This document shows, one piece after another, positions 42,719-54,800 of a DNA stretch of 64,000 nt. The stretch is from the NCBI RefSeq assembly GCF_014267175.1, contig NZ_JACMTR010000002.1:2505501-2569500 (forward strand). Direction: 5' to 3'. The stretch's first letter is position 1. The number at the start of each line of letters is the position of its first letter. The stretch comes from Pseudonocardia sp. C8. Lineage in GTDB: Bacteria; Actinomycetota; Actinomycetes; Mycobacteriales; Pseudonocardiaceae. The translations under genes were made by a program, and so were the position numbers. The notes under the pieces were generated by a model, which was not told the origin of the DNA, ran no database searches, and was given only the letters and a program-made list of their open reading frames with translations.

Positions 42719-43860
42719 TCTCCTCCATGACCGGTGACCTGCTGCGCCCGCCGCCCGATCGGCCGAGGAACGGCGGGTTCGGCCGACGTGTCGCGCTCGG
42801 TGCCGCGGGGGCCGTCCCCGTGCTGCTCGCCGCGCTCGTCGGCGGGTACGTCCGCCGCAACCTCACCGACCTGGAGTTCGGCATGGCCGCGGTCGCCCGG
42901 GCCGGGTTCGCCGAGAAGCGGATCACGGTGGACGGCCACACGCTCGCCTACGCCGAGGGACCGGACAACGGTCCACCGCTGGTCCTCGTCCACGGACAGG
43001 GCAGCCGGTGGCAGGACCACATGCGCGTGCTGCCCGCGCTCGCCCGCGACCACCGGGTGTTCGTCGTCGACGTCCCCGGGCACGGCGCGTCCGGCCGGCT
43101 CGAGCCCGAGCAGTACACGAACGCGGCCGTCGGCGGCATCCTCGCCGCGTTCGTCGCCGAGGCGGTCGGCGGCCCCGCGATCCTGTCCGGACACTCCTCC
43201 GGCGGGCTGCTGGCACTGTGGATCGCCGCGGCGCGGCCCGAGCTCGTCACCGCGCTGCTGCTGGAGGACCCGCCGTTGTTCTCCTCCGAGATGCCGCGCC
43301 TGACGAGCACCACGGGCGGCACCATGCTGGTGCTGGCCGACCAGTACCTCTCGGCGCCCGCGCCCGGCGGCTTCCAGCGCCACCTCATCGAGCACGGTGA
43401 CTACTTCGGACTGTTCGGCCCGCTGGCGGGGCCGATCGAGGCCGACGCGCTCTCGTGGGTCGACGCGCACCCGGGCGCGCCGTTCGCGCGCTTCTACCTG
43501 CCCACGGAGGTCACGGTGTTCTTCCAGGGCCTCGTCCACTACGACCCGTGGTTCGGCGCGGCCTGGGTCCGCGACGGCGGCCGCTGGTACGCCGGGTTCG
43601 ACACCGAGGCCGCACTGCGCGCGGTCGACGTGCCGACCACGCTGATCCACACCAACTACTTCGAGGCCCGCGACGGCACCGCCTACGACGGCGACGGGAC
43701 CCTCATGGCCGCGATGGACTCCGACGACGTCGCCCGCGCCCTCGCCCTGCTGCCCGCCGGCACCCGGCTCGTGCAGATCCGGTCGGGTCACCTGGTCCAC
43801 TACGAGCGGCCGGCGAGCTATCTCGACGCCCTGCGGGAGCTCTCCGCACGCGCCGGCTGA
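42715..43860 (+). CDS. Membrane-anchored alpha/beta hydrolase
   Basis: 381 residues, ATG overlapping the previous stop (ATGA). An N-terminal hydrophobic segment (RRVALGAAGAVPVLLAALVG, about residues 24-46) follows basic residues and should anchor the protein. The hydrolase core has LVLVHGQGSRWQDH (oxyanion hole), the nucleophile elbow ILSGHSSGGLLAL and the C-terminal catalytic His in IRSGHLVHYERP. It could be an esterase, a lactonase or an epoxide/haloalkane-type hydrolase. As last gene of the operon, it might process or release a product made by the VOC and flavoprotein-PEP proteins. Confidence 0.86.
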   Translation: MISSMTGDLLRPPPDRPRNGGFGRRVALGAAGAVPVLLAALVGGYVRRNLTDLEFGMAAVARAGFAEKRITVDGHTLAYAEGPDNGPPLVLVHGQGSRWQDHMRVLPALARDHRVFVVDVPGHGASGRLEPEQYTNAAVGGILAAFVAEAVGGPAILSGHSSGGLLALWIAAARPELVTALLLEDPPLFSSEMPRLTSTTGGTMLVLADQYLSAPAPGGFQRHLIEHGDYFGLFGPLAGPIEADALSWVDAHPGAPFARFYLPTEVTVFFQGLVHYDPWFGAAWVRDGGRWYAGFDTEAALRAVDVPTTLIHTNYFEARDGTAYDGDGTLMAAMDSDDVARALALLPAGTRLVQIRSGHLVHYERPASYLDALRELSARAG

Positions 43861-43922
43861 ACCTCCGCACGCGGCCGTGGCGTCGTGCCTGGGGGCGTCG
43901 CGTGAGTTCATCGCCGAGGGGA

Positions 43923-44687
43923 TCAGCGGGCATACCTGCGTGCGAGGAAGTCGTCGAAGGTGATGCGCCCGACCGCGCGGTCCGGGGCGAGGTGGATGCC
44001 CGCGCGGTAGTCCCGTACGGCCTTGCCCGGCACGGGGACCGACCACACCGGGCGGCGACGGCCGATCGCCCGCAGGTAGTCGCGGGCGAGCTCCGCGCCG
44101 TCCCGCACCTCCGGGCCGCCCAGGTCCGGGACCCGGTGCGCGGCAGGCCGTCCGGCGATCGTCACCAGCTGGTCGGCCACCTCCGTGACGTCGATCGGCT
44201 GGAAGGCGACTCCGGCGGGCATCACCGTCACCGGCAGCATGCGCTGCACGTCGCACATCGCGGTGATCAGGTCGTGGAACTGGGTGGTGCGCAGGATCGT
44301 CCACGGCAGACCGGAGTGCTCGACCAGGTGCTCGCAGGCCAGCTTCGTCCGGTAGTAGCCGAGCGCCGCGCCGTCGATGCCGACGATCGACACGTACACC
44401 AGGTGCGGCGCGACGGCCGCCCGGGCGGCCTCGATCAGCCGGCCGGTCGTGGGCACGTCGGCCCGCCCGTTCGTCGTGGCCAGGTGGATGATCACATCGG
44501 TGCCGGCGACCGCGCCGGGCAGACCGGCGCCGGTGCGCAGATCGCCGACCGCCCACTCGGGCGGGGCCGGCTCGCGTTCCCGGCGAGTCAGGACCCGTAC
44601 CCGATGACCGGCGCCGAGCAGCATCGGCACCAGTACCCGCCCGAGCCGTCCGGTGCCGCCGGTGACGAGAACCCGTGTCGTCGTCAT
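43923..44687 (-). CDS. NmrA-like / atypical SDR NAD(P)-binding protein
   Basis: 254 residues from the ATG at 44687; an upstream in-frame start at 44741 is less likely. RVLVTGGTGRLGRVLVPMLL is the GGxGxxG nucleotide motif. IIHLATTNGRADVPTTG, VYVSIVGIDGAALGYYRTKL (Tyr-x-x-x-Lys in YYRTK) and the pattern GPEVRDGAELARDYL match NmrA-like or epimerase-like atypical SDRs, which may act as reductases or redox sensors. It stands alone, in the opposite direction to the preceding operon. Confidence 0.83.
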   Translation of the reverse strand: MTTTRVLVTGGTGRLGRVLVPMLLGAGHRVRVLTRREREPAPPEWAVGDLRTGAGLPGAVAGTDVIIHLATTNGRADVPTTGRLIEAARAAVAPHLVYVSIVGIDGAALGYYRTKLACEHLVEHSGLPWTILRTTQFHDLITAMCDVQRMLPVTVMPAGVAFQPIDVTEVADQLVTIAGRPAAHRVPDLGGPEVRDGAELARDYLRAIGRRRPVWSVPVPGKAVRDYRAGIHLAPDRAVGRITFDDFLARRYAR

Positions 44688-44759
44688 GGGGTCAGGATGC
44701 CGGGAGCTCGGCGACACGTCGCTCGTTCTCGACGCGGTCACCGCTCGGGTCCGCCGACG

Positions 44760-45110
44760 TCATTCTGCCGCACCGGGTGGCTCGGCAAAGGCGAGGACGT
44801 TCCCGTCCGGATCGGGAACCGTCACGTGGCGCACGCCGTTGGAATACGTCTCGACCGGCTCGTGCTCGATGCGCTGATTCGAGAGACGGTCGAGCAGCCC
44901 GTCGAGATCCGTGACGGCGAAGGTGATCCGGCCGGAACCCGCGCGCGCGGCATCCGGCTCGATGAACAGGGTCGCGTGGTCGACGACGTCCCAGAGCACC
45001 TCGTCGCCGACGCGCATGTCCGGGGAGCGTCCGAAGAATCGCGTGTACCAGTCGATGCCGAGATCGAGGTCGGAAACAGGGACACCGGCGATGAGGTCTG
45101 TGATCGGCAC
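44760..45110 (-). CDS. VOC-superfamily (glyoxalase/bleomycin-resistance-like) protein
   Basis: 116 residues from the GTG at 45110. The frame is open further upstream but that part is not protein-like, and no strong ribosome-binding site decides the start. Segments such as IAGVPVSDLDLGIDWYTRFF, LWDVVDHATLFIEPD, and the ending RHVTVPDPDGNVLAFAEPPG fit a single VOC domain; the last carries the typical D-P-D-G-N-xL-x-F ending. It could be a metal-dependent lyase or a sequestering protein. It lies 72 bases upstream of the NmrA-like gene on the same strand. Confidence 0.8.
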   Translation of the reverse strand: MPITDLIAGVPVSDLDLGIDWYTRFFGRSPDMRVGDEVLWDVVDHATLFIEPDAARAGSGRITFAVTDLDGLLDRLSNQRIEHEPVETYSNGVRHVTVPDPDGNVLAFAEPPGAAE

Positions 45111-45897
45111 GACACGGGATTGTAGTGCGTTTGCTCGGGTCGTGTCCGCGGCGCGCGTTTCCGCGGCCGCGCCGGGTGTCGCTGTGCGTTCTCGGCGCGA
45201 GCCGGCTGAGGACGCGACACTGGCGGCGTGTGATCGCCCGATCGTGGAGGGCGCGATCGGCACGGGGGCCTCGAAAGCCGGTTTCTGTTGCGGCTCCGGC
45301 GCGCCACGTCCGGTTCCGCTTTCCGGTGCGGGCCGATAATCGGCGCACCACCGTTCTTCGCGCGGCACCGGCTGCGTGGCCCTGGCGGTTCGGAATACGT
45401 CGCAGGCGGCGGGTTCCCGTTGCTGCGTGCAGCGGTGAGATCGCGCGCGGGCGGTGACGGAACTGGACGTCGTCGGCGGCGGAGTGCACGGCGCGGTGCG
45501 CGGAGATCCGCAGCCACGGGCGGGCCGACGGCCGGGTGTGGATCCGGCCCGGCCACGGCCCGGACCGTCCGGCGACGGCGGCGGCTCGGGGGCGCGGCCG
45601 GCCTCGGCAGAACGATCGGGATGCCCGGTGCCCTGGACACGGCCCGCTCAAGATCTGTACCGTCCTTCCCCGGGTAGCCGGAAGGGATGCGCTGACGACC
45701 CGCGCACACCGTCCGCCACCTGCAGCGCACGTGCGTGCCGCCCGTATCGTCCGGCGGCTCGGCACAGCCCCTGCGTGACGTCTACCGCGGCCGGCCAGCG
45801 CACTCTTCCTCGACATTCCCGCGTTCCCCGCGGCGTGAGATGTGGCCGGACCCCGGTCCTCCCGCCGCGCTCTCCCGCTCGGACGGAGTGATCCCGG
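45111..45897. other. 787-base intergenic region before the giant gene
   Basis: No frame here shows protein-like content, and I found no tRNA or repeat. It is likely to hold the promoter of the giant gene and perhaps a regulatory leader. The only clear element is the ribosome-binding site GGAG at 45885-45888, nine bases before the ATG at 45898. An in-frame stop at 45889-45891 fixes that ATG as the first possible nearby start. Confidence 0.45.
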
Positions 45898-48800
45898 ATG
45901 GCCGCGACGGCGACGATCGGCAGGCGGTGCCTCGGCACCGCGCTGCCCATCGTGCTGCGCGCGGCCGTCACGCTGTGCCTCGTGCTCGGCGGCTCCGTGC
46001 TCGTCTGGTGGGCCGGTGCCGGCCCGGCGCCGGTGGGGGAGTCGTCCGCGCTGGTGCGGACGATCGCCGAGGAGAAGGAATCGAAGGGGTCGGACACGAA
46101 GTCCGGAAAGTCGGACGGGAACAAGAAGTCCGACGGGAAGAAGTCGTCCGACGGCAATGAGCCGTCCGACGATAAGAGGTCCGAGGGCAAGAAGTCCGAG
46201 GGAAAGAAAACCGACGGCAAGTCCACTGCACAGAAGCAGTCCGGTGAGAAGTCGGCCTCAAAGGCTTCCGAGCGGAAGCCGGAGAAGTCGGGCGGCGCCT
46301 CGCGGGAGAAGTCGGCGGAGTCGAAGGGGAAGTCCGGGGAAGCCAAGTCCGACGACAGGTCGGACCGTTCCGAGGCTCCGAAGCCCGAGCGTTCCGCCCG
46401 CTCCGGAAAATCGGACGGGAACTCCGACGGTGACCGGGGCGGCGATCCGACAGGTGACTCGGAGACCGGCTCGTCGAAGAGGGCCGATTCCGGGACGCCG
46501 CGGACGGTATCTGCGCGGGCCGGCCAGAATCGGCCGGACGGCTCGGATCGCGAACTCCGCACGCGGAAGTCGGAATCCGGATCGTCGGTATCTCGGAAGG
46601 CTGATGAATCGCGGTCCGAGAACCGCGGCGGGTCGCACGCGCAGAGCTCCGGAAGCGGTTCCGGCCACGACACCGTCCGGAGCCCCGTCCCGGCCGAATC
46701 GGCGGGGGACTCGGCGACCCGGAAATCGGATACGGACCGGAAGCCGGTCGAGTCCGGGAAGTCCGCCGAGCAGATCCGTTCGAAGGTGAAAAAGGCGGTC
46801 CTCGACTCGCTCGATCGGAACGGGTCGTCCGACGGGACCGGCGCGGCGGTGCGGAAGCAGATCTCGAACGATGTGCGCGCGGTCGTCGCCGCCGAGACGG
46901 ACGGCATCACCGACGCGGCGGTGCGCGACACCCGCCGCATGATCGGGAACGCGGTGCGGGCGGACGCCGGGGAGACGGACGGCTCGCGTCCGGCCGACCG
47001 GGCCGACGGGAACGCCACTCGCCGTCCGGCCCCCGACTCGTCGTCCCCCGCCCCGGACTCGTTGGACGGTGATCACTCCGCACGCCGCGCAGCCGCCGAG
47101 CCGGACACCCGGGCCGGCCGCGCCGAGCGAACAGACCGTTCGACCGAGGACACCGACGCCTCCGGTGCGTCGCGCCGCGACACCGCGAGCTCCGTGCCGG
47201 CCGGGCGTCAGATCCGGGCGGTCCTCGCGGATGCCGGCTCGACGTTCCGGTTGCCGGATCCGGACGAGCTCGCGCGGCCGGGCACCTTCCCGGCCCGGGA
47301 GCTGTCCCGCGCGATCCGCGCCGACGTCCGGGAGGCCGTGCAGCGCGAACTCCGGTCCGAGCGCCGCGCGGCCGGCGGTGCCGACGCCGGCGACCGTGCG
47401 ACCGGCCGGCACGAGGCGGCCCGGCGGGCGGCCGCGGTGGCGTCGCTCCAGGAGGCCGTGCAGCGCGAACTCCGGTCCGAGCGCCGCGCGGCCGGCGGTG
47501 CCGACGCCGGCGACCGTGCAACCGACCGGCACGAGGCGACTCGTCGGGCGGCTGCGGTGGCGCTCCGGGAGGCCGTGGAGCAGGCCGCCGGGTACGACCG
47601 GGAGGACGCCGACCCGACCCGCGGCGCGGCCGGAAGCCGTTCCCGCGCCGAGCGGGTCGAGATGGCGAATGCCCACCGCGCGGTGGTGCGCGCGCTCTCC
47701 GACCGGGCGACGACCGACCACCCGGCTGCGGACCGCGCCACCACCGAGAGCGCCCGCGCCGACGGTGCCCCGGCCGGGTCGCGCGCGGCCCGGCTGTCCG
47801 AGGCGGAGCGCGCCTCCCTGGCACGGGCCGTCGTGCGCACGATCGCCGGCGGGGACACCGGCCGGCCGGCGCGACAGCCGGACGCCCGGGAGATCGAGCG
47901 GTCGGTGCGGGCCGCGGTCGGCCGGTCGCTGCCCGGCCGGTCGACCACCGATGACGTGACCGCGCTGAGGAGCGTGCTGCGGGGCCTCACCGAGCCGGCC
48001 GGCTCCCGGACGGACGGCGACGGGCCGGATCGGGCGCGACTGCTGAACGGGCTGATCGAGCAGGCGGGCCTCCGGTCCGGTGATGACCGGCCGGATCGGG
48101 CGCGGGTGTTGCGCTGGCTGATCGAGCAGGCCGGCACCCCGGCCGGTGATGACCGCCCGGATCGGGCACGGGTGTTGCGCGGGTTGATCGAGCAGGGCGC
48201 CACCCGGTCGGACGACGACCGGCCGGATCGGGCGCGGGTGTTGCGCTGGCTGATCGAGCGGGCTGGCATCCGGGCCGATGGCGACGGGCGGGACTCCGAG
48301 CGCGCCGAGGTGTGGCGTGGGCTGATCGAGCAGGCGAGCACCCGGACCGACGGCGACCGGCCGGGCACGGATCGGGCGGATGCGCTGCGGGCGTGGCGCT
48401 CCGCCGTCCACACCGGAGACGGTCCGGACGTCGGCGACGACGGTCGCGCCGACGGCCCGGTGAGCCGGGTGGCTCGCGACCTGGACACGCTGACGTCCGG
48501 CGAGCGGATCGGCCGCCTGCTACCGGACGCCGACGGCGTCCGCGAGGTCGCCTCGAGGTATGCCGGTGACCGGGGTGCCGGTGGCGTCCCGGGCGAGGCC
48601 GTGGAACTCGTCGACGAGCTGGCCCCCGGTGTCCGGGCCGCCGGGAGCGGGGACGAGGACGCGAGCCGGGCGCTCCGGCAGGTGCGCACGTCCACCAACG
48701 CCGCCCTGGAGCAGGTCCGGGACGCGCTGCCGGAGGGCGGTCCCGGCCGCGCGGTCGTGCGGTTCGCCGCGAAGGTGGTCGACGCCGGGCTGTCCGTGGC

Positions 48801-51800
48801 CCAGCACGTGCTGTCCGCACCGCCCTCCGGGCCGTCCCGGCAGGTCAGGGACACCGGGTCCGGGTCGGTCCTGCCGCCGCTCTCCTTCCCGTCGCGTTCC
48901 GCGGAACGCGGTCCCGGCACGGTCTCCGACGGCGGCTCCGGTGGTGGTGCCGGCGGCCCGGGTCCGCTCACGGATCTGCTGGAGGACGCGGCGCTGGTTC
49001 CGATCGGCTCCGGGTGCGGGTCGGGACGGGTCGGCTGCAACGGATCGTCGCACCTGGTCAGCGGCAAGTGGGAGACGGTGAGCGGCCGAGGGCCTCCGGA
49101 GGGCCACGACTGGACCGTCCCGGACCGCGAGCGCAGCTGGCACGGAACCGACGCGCCGGACCCCGAAGAGGGCTATGCCATATCCGGTGTGGACCGGACC
49201 GCCGAGTACGACAACGACTACTACGACCACTACTACGACGACTCGCCCGAGCAGACCGATCGGGTGTTGCAGGGGCGGATCGAGGTCGCCCAGGGCCGCG
49301 AGTCGCTGAAGAAGGACAAGCGCGAGGTCGAGGCCGGCACCCTCGAGCGGGCCACCTATCGCAGGCATGTTGCCGAGCAGCGGAAGCTGGAGGAGCGCGT
49401 CGACGCCGACGCCGCGACCCTCTCGCCGGACCGCGCCGCACAGGTCGACGAGGTGGTGGACGGCCACCAGCAGCTGGACCGCGAGCAGGCCGAGCTGGCC
49501 GCGGAGCGGAAGCAGGTCGAGGCCGGCACGCTCGACCGCGACACCTATGCCGCGCACCGGGCCGCGTACGAGCGGCGTGCCGAGCGGGTCTACGACGCGA
49601 CCGACGAGCTGGCCGCGGAGACGGGGCACGACACGGCCGTGCCGATCGAGGACGGGACCGGGGCGGGCTGCGCCACCAGCGGCGTGTTCGCCTCGTGCGA
49701 GGCCCGTGCGGTGGGTGCGCAGTCCGAGGGCGACAGCAGCGGCGACACGGCGGGAGCGGGCGGCAGCCTCGACGGCGCGAACGGCGCCGACGCGGGCGCG
49801 GACGGCCCGGCCGCCGGTGCGGTCAGCGCCGACGGCACCGACGGCACCGACGGCACCGACAGCACCGACAGCACCGACGGCACGGTCGGCATCGACAGCA
49901 CCGACGGCACCGACAGCTGTCGCGCCCTCGCCGGGATCTCCTCCTGTGCGGTGTCCGTGGACTCCGGTGACCGGACGGCTTCGGCGTCCTGCACGCTGAC
50001 CGGGGCGGCGCCGGGCTGCGACACCCGGGCCGGGGCCGGCCCGGGCACCGGGTCCTCGGCGCGCTGCGCGACCACCGGCGGCGACTGCCAGCTCGGGAGC
50101 TCGGTGAGCGGGACCGGCGCCGGGTCGTGGTGCTCGTCCGGCGGGCGCTGCGACTCCCGGGCGGCCGCGGCCCGTCCGGCGCCGCCCGGCCAGGCCGAGG
50201 CGGAACGACCGCGCGGCCGGGGCGAGGCGGCCGCGCACTGCGAGGGCCGCTGCAGCACGACCACGAGCGTCGTCCGACCCGGCGGGGAAGGGACTCCGGC
50301 CCAGGCGCACGGGGAGGTGACGTGCGCCGGCGCCCGTCCCTGCACCGGCGAGGCGACCAGCAGCGCCGGCGACCACCGCAGCACGTCCGGGCCCCGGCGT
50401 GCCGGCGCGGGCGCAGCGGCCGCGCTGGGCGGCCCACGGTCCGCCGCAGATGCCGACGCATCGCCTGCGGGACCGGGCAGCGCACAGCCTGCCGGGCGCG
50501 GCCGCGCTCGGGCCACCCCGGGGGACAGCGCGCCGGCCGGAGCCGCGGCGGGTGGGGCCGCCCGGCAGGACGGCTCCGGATCGGCGCGGTGCACGGTGTC
50601 CGGGGGCGCCTGCCAGGCCCGGTCCGGTGCCGTCGTGAGCGCACCCCGGCAGGACGCGCCGCGCACCGCGGGTCGGTGGCCGGCCGACGCGACGACCACC
50701 GAGCAGTTCGGACACGGCGAGGCCGAGGCCACGGTGGACTGTGCCGGGCGGGCCGGGTGCACCGGCTCCGGGTCGGTCGACACCCGTGCGGCGGGGTCGC
50801 GGGAGTCCGGGGCCCGGGCGGTGCCGGTGACCCGGGAGACCACGGGCTCCTCGCGGTGCACCGCGGAGGCCGGGCGCTGCACCGCAACGAGCACATCGGA
50901 CAGCCGTCCGCCGCACCCAGGCGACCACGCCGGCCCCGCGGCGACCCTTTGGGGAACGTCGGTGCTCGCCGCCGGCGACGACTCCGCTGAGGACGCCACG
51001 CAGGCCGGTGCGCCGAACGCGGACACCACGAGCCGTGCCTCGGCCACGGTGGACTGCTCGGCCGGTACGCGCGGGTGCACCGGCACCGGGTCGTCCAGTA
51101 CGTCCGGCACCGGCGCCGGCGACCGCACCGTCGACCCGCGGACCGGGAAGGTCACCCCGGCGGTGGCGAAGACCTCGACCGGCTCGTCGGACTGCCGGAC
51201 CCGCGGTGGGGGATGCTCGACGACCTCGGAGTCGTCGACCGGTGTCGGCACACCGGCGTCCGCCCGCGCGGCCGGCACCAGGCCGGCAGCGACCGGCGGG
51301 CTGGTCAGCGTGTCGCACGCGTCGGGCGAGGTGGACTGCCCCTCGGGATCGGCGGCCTGCTCCGGCGAGGTCCACAGCCGAGCCACCGGCGCGGACGCTG
51401 CCGTCGACGGTGGCCGCCCGAAGTCCACATCAGGCGGTGGCACGTGCGAGGTCACCGGCGGTGGCTGCCAGGCCTCGACCACCTCGTCCGCCTCCTCCGG
51501 GCCGGAGCAGACGCTGCCGGGCCAGGAGCGGGCGAACGCCGGCCCGTCCGCGGTCTCGACGTCCTCGGCGCGGGTGGAGTGCGCGGCCGGGACCCGGTGC
51601 TCCGGCACCGCCACCAGCACCGCGACCAGCCACGACCCCGCCACCGGCGCCCCGAGGACCAGCACCGGGCGGGCCTCGTGCACCGGCGGCGGGGGCGAGT
51701 GCGCGCCACGGACGACCTCGGTCGCGTCGACCGGGCCCGGCGCCGCGCGGGCGCTGTCCGGCACCGACGCCGAGAAGGCCGCCGGGAAGGGCGCCCGCAA

Positions 51801-54800
51801 GGGCCCGTCGGCCGCGTCCGCTGCCGGCGCCGCGCTGACCTGCTCCGGCGACACGCCCTGCACCGGCCGGGTCCGGAGCGCCGCCGACGGCACCGACCCG
51901 GACGTCGCGCCGACTCCGCGCGGCTCCCACGGCTCCGGCTCCTGCGACGGCGCGACCGGGACCTGCCGGGCGGTCACGAACTCCGGCGCCTCGGCGAGCC
52001 CCGACGCCTCGGTGATCTCCCCGTTGGTCACGGCCCCCTCCAGCGACAACGCGACCGTCCGCTCCGCCGGCGACGGGGAGACCGGCACCACCGGCGGCGG
52101 CCACGGCCGGGACGAGCGCCGGGCGTCCGGCGAGCAGCCGAAGGGAACCGTGCCGACGGTCCCGGGGGGTTCGCCGGGCGCGGGCGCCAACGTCGCGCCC
52201 ACCGTGGCCGGCGCCTCCAGCTGGACGAACGCCTCGGCCACACTGGACTGCCCCGGCGGTGAGGGTCGTTGCGCCGGGACCGTCCGCAGCTCCGCGGCCG
52301 GCGACGGCGACCCGAACGCGAGGACCGAGGCCAACGGTGCCCGCGGCCCCCCGGCCGGTGAGGCGAGCTCCAGCAGCACGTGCACCACCACCAGCAGCGG
52401 ATGCCGCGCCCAGACCGGGTCGACCGCGGGCGCGGGCCAGGTCGTGGCGGACACCGTCGCGCTGCAGCGACGCGACCAGGCCGCACGGGCCGACGCGCGG
52501 GCCGAGCAGGCCCGCCGCGACGCCCGGGACGCCCGCGCGGAGGCGGCCGCCGCCACGGAGGCGGCGGACGACCCCGGCGCGACCGCCGCCCAGCGCCGGG
52601 CCGCCGCGCAGGAACAGGACGAGGCAGGACGGGCGCGCCGGGCGGCTGCGGAGGCCGGCACCGCCGCGGCCGAGGCCCGCAAGGCCGCAAGGGCGCCGGT
52701 CACGGACGCGCCGGCGACCCGCAGCACGTCGCAGGCCGGCGGGCAGTGCGCCGGTTCCGGCTGCCGGACGGCCACCACCGGCGACGCCCGCACCGTCACA
52801 CCGGCGGACGGCGGCCGGGTCGCCGGGCACGGCACCTCCCGTGCCCGCGCCGGCTGCGCCGCCGGACCGAGCGGCTGCGCGGCCGGCTCGGACGCGGCCG
52901 TGACCACCGACCTCCGGCGGCCCGGAACGGACGCCGACGGCGCGGGCCCGGTCCGGTCCGGCTCCACCCAGGCCGGCGCGCAGATCGACTGCCCGGACGC
53001 CGCCTGCCGCGGCCGGATCGAGACCGGTTCGGGCGCCGCGGCGAGCGCCGACGGGGGCGCCCGCCGAGCGCTCGGCACTGCCCGCGACGCCCGCGAGGCC
53101 GCCGACCGTGATGCGCGCGGCACCCGCGCCGGCGACCGCGACACCGCCCGCGCCGGCGACCGCGACACCGCCCGTACCGGCGACCGCGACGCCGCCGGTG
53201 CCGGCGACCGCGACACGGCCCGTGCCGGCGACCGCGACGCCGCCCGCGCGAACCGGAACGCGGCCGGCGACTCCCGCGACACCGGGCCGGGCGCACCCGC
53301 GACCACCGCCGCCGGCAACGGTGCCGCCACCGACCCGACCAGCGTCTCCCTCGCGGACGGCCACGCCACCTGCACCGGGCGGGCCGGCGGCTGCCGCGCC
53401 GCCGCCGGCACCGACGCGACCACCACGGTGACGGGGGCCGCGGGCGTCACCACGACCGCGTCGGCGGAGGGCGCCTGCCGGGCCGGGACGGCGCGCTGCG
53501 GCGCCCCGACCCGCAGCATCACCGTCGGCACGGACGACCCGTCGACGATCGCCGCGGACGTCCGGTCCGCCTCCGCGCCCGAACGCGACGGGACCAGCCA
53601 CGCCGTCGCGACATCCCGCTGCGGCGGCGGCGCGCCGGGCTGCCGCTCCGAGACCGGCGGGTTCGCCGCCGAGCACGCCGCCGAGGTGACCGCCCGCTGC
53701 TCCGGGACCGGGTGCGCGGCCCGTACCGAGGGCACCGCGGCCGACCGCACCGCCGGCACGCACACCGCCCGCTCGGCCACCCGCTGCACGGCCGCCGCGG
53801 ACGGGACCTGCGGCGGGAGCAGCCGGGTCGGCGCCTCCCCGTCCGGGGCCGAGGTGTCGGCGGCCTGCGCCGGCTCGCCGGGGTCCACCTGCCGGCACGA
53901 CTACGCCGCTCACAGCCGCTCCTCGTCCGGGGCCGGCGGCAACTCGGCCTCGGCGCACGCCCGCTGCGGCTCCGGCGGAGGCTCCGGGAGCGGCTGGTGC
54001 GCCACCAGCGCGGTCACCGAGGCGACCGGTGGGTCCGCGATGGCCGCCGCAGCCTGCCAGGGCAGCGCCGGTTCGGGCTGCTCCCACGGCTACCGGGCGC
54101 GCAGCGCCGCCTCGGCCGGGGGCGGCGCGGCCCGGGCGTCCGCGGACGGGCACGGCGGCGGGACGACCGGGGCCGGCCAGGTGATGACCTCGGCGCAGGC
54201 CACGGCCGGGGACGGCTCGGCGTCGGCCGCGGCGTCCTGCACCGGGAGCGCGGGCACCAGCTGCCGGCACTCCTACTCGGCCACGGCGAGCGACTCGGCC
54301 TCCTCCGGCGGGAACACGGCGTCCGCGAGCGCATCCGGATCGGGTGGCGGCGCCATGGGCGGCGGCGGGGTGTCGGTCTCCGCGCAGGCCGACGCCGGTC
54401 CGGGGTTCGCGAACGCGTCGGCGTCCTGCTCCGGGGCCGCGAACTGCAGCCACTCGTACTCGGCGTCGGCCTCGGCGTCGGCGTCGGACGGGGCCAACTG
54501 GGCGCGGGCGAGCGCGTCCGGCTCCGGTGGTGGTGGCCAGGGCGGCGGCGGGGTGTCGGTGTCGGCGCAGGCCGATGCCGGTCCGGGGTTCGCGAACGCG
54601 TCGGCATCCTGCTCCGGGGCCGCGAACTGCTCGAGCAGCTACAGCGCGCACGCCGAGGCCGACGACCAGGCGTCGACCGCGCCGACCTGGAACGAGCCGG
54701 GCGGGCAGTGGAAGGCCCACGGGGAGGGCACCTGCTCGGGCAGCGGCAACGGCGGCTGCGGCGTCCAGGCATATGCGAAGGCCGGCCCCGGCGGGGGCGG

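Noticed and set aside
45454..45891. Possible small gene just upstream of the giant gene
   Set aside because: Composition is Arg/Pro/Ser-rich with no ribosome-binding site or hydrophobic or domain pattern; I treat the region as intergenic.
47332..53244. CRISPR array
   Set aside because: The repeats are in frame, code for protein, lie in direct tandem without unique spacers and have varying unit sizes (120, 66, 9 and 24 bases).
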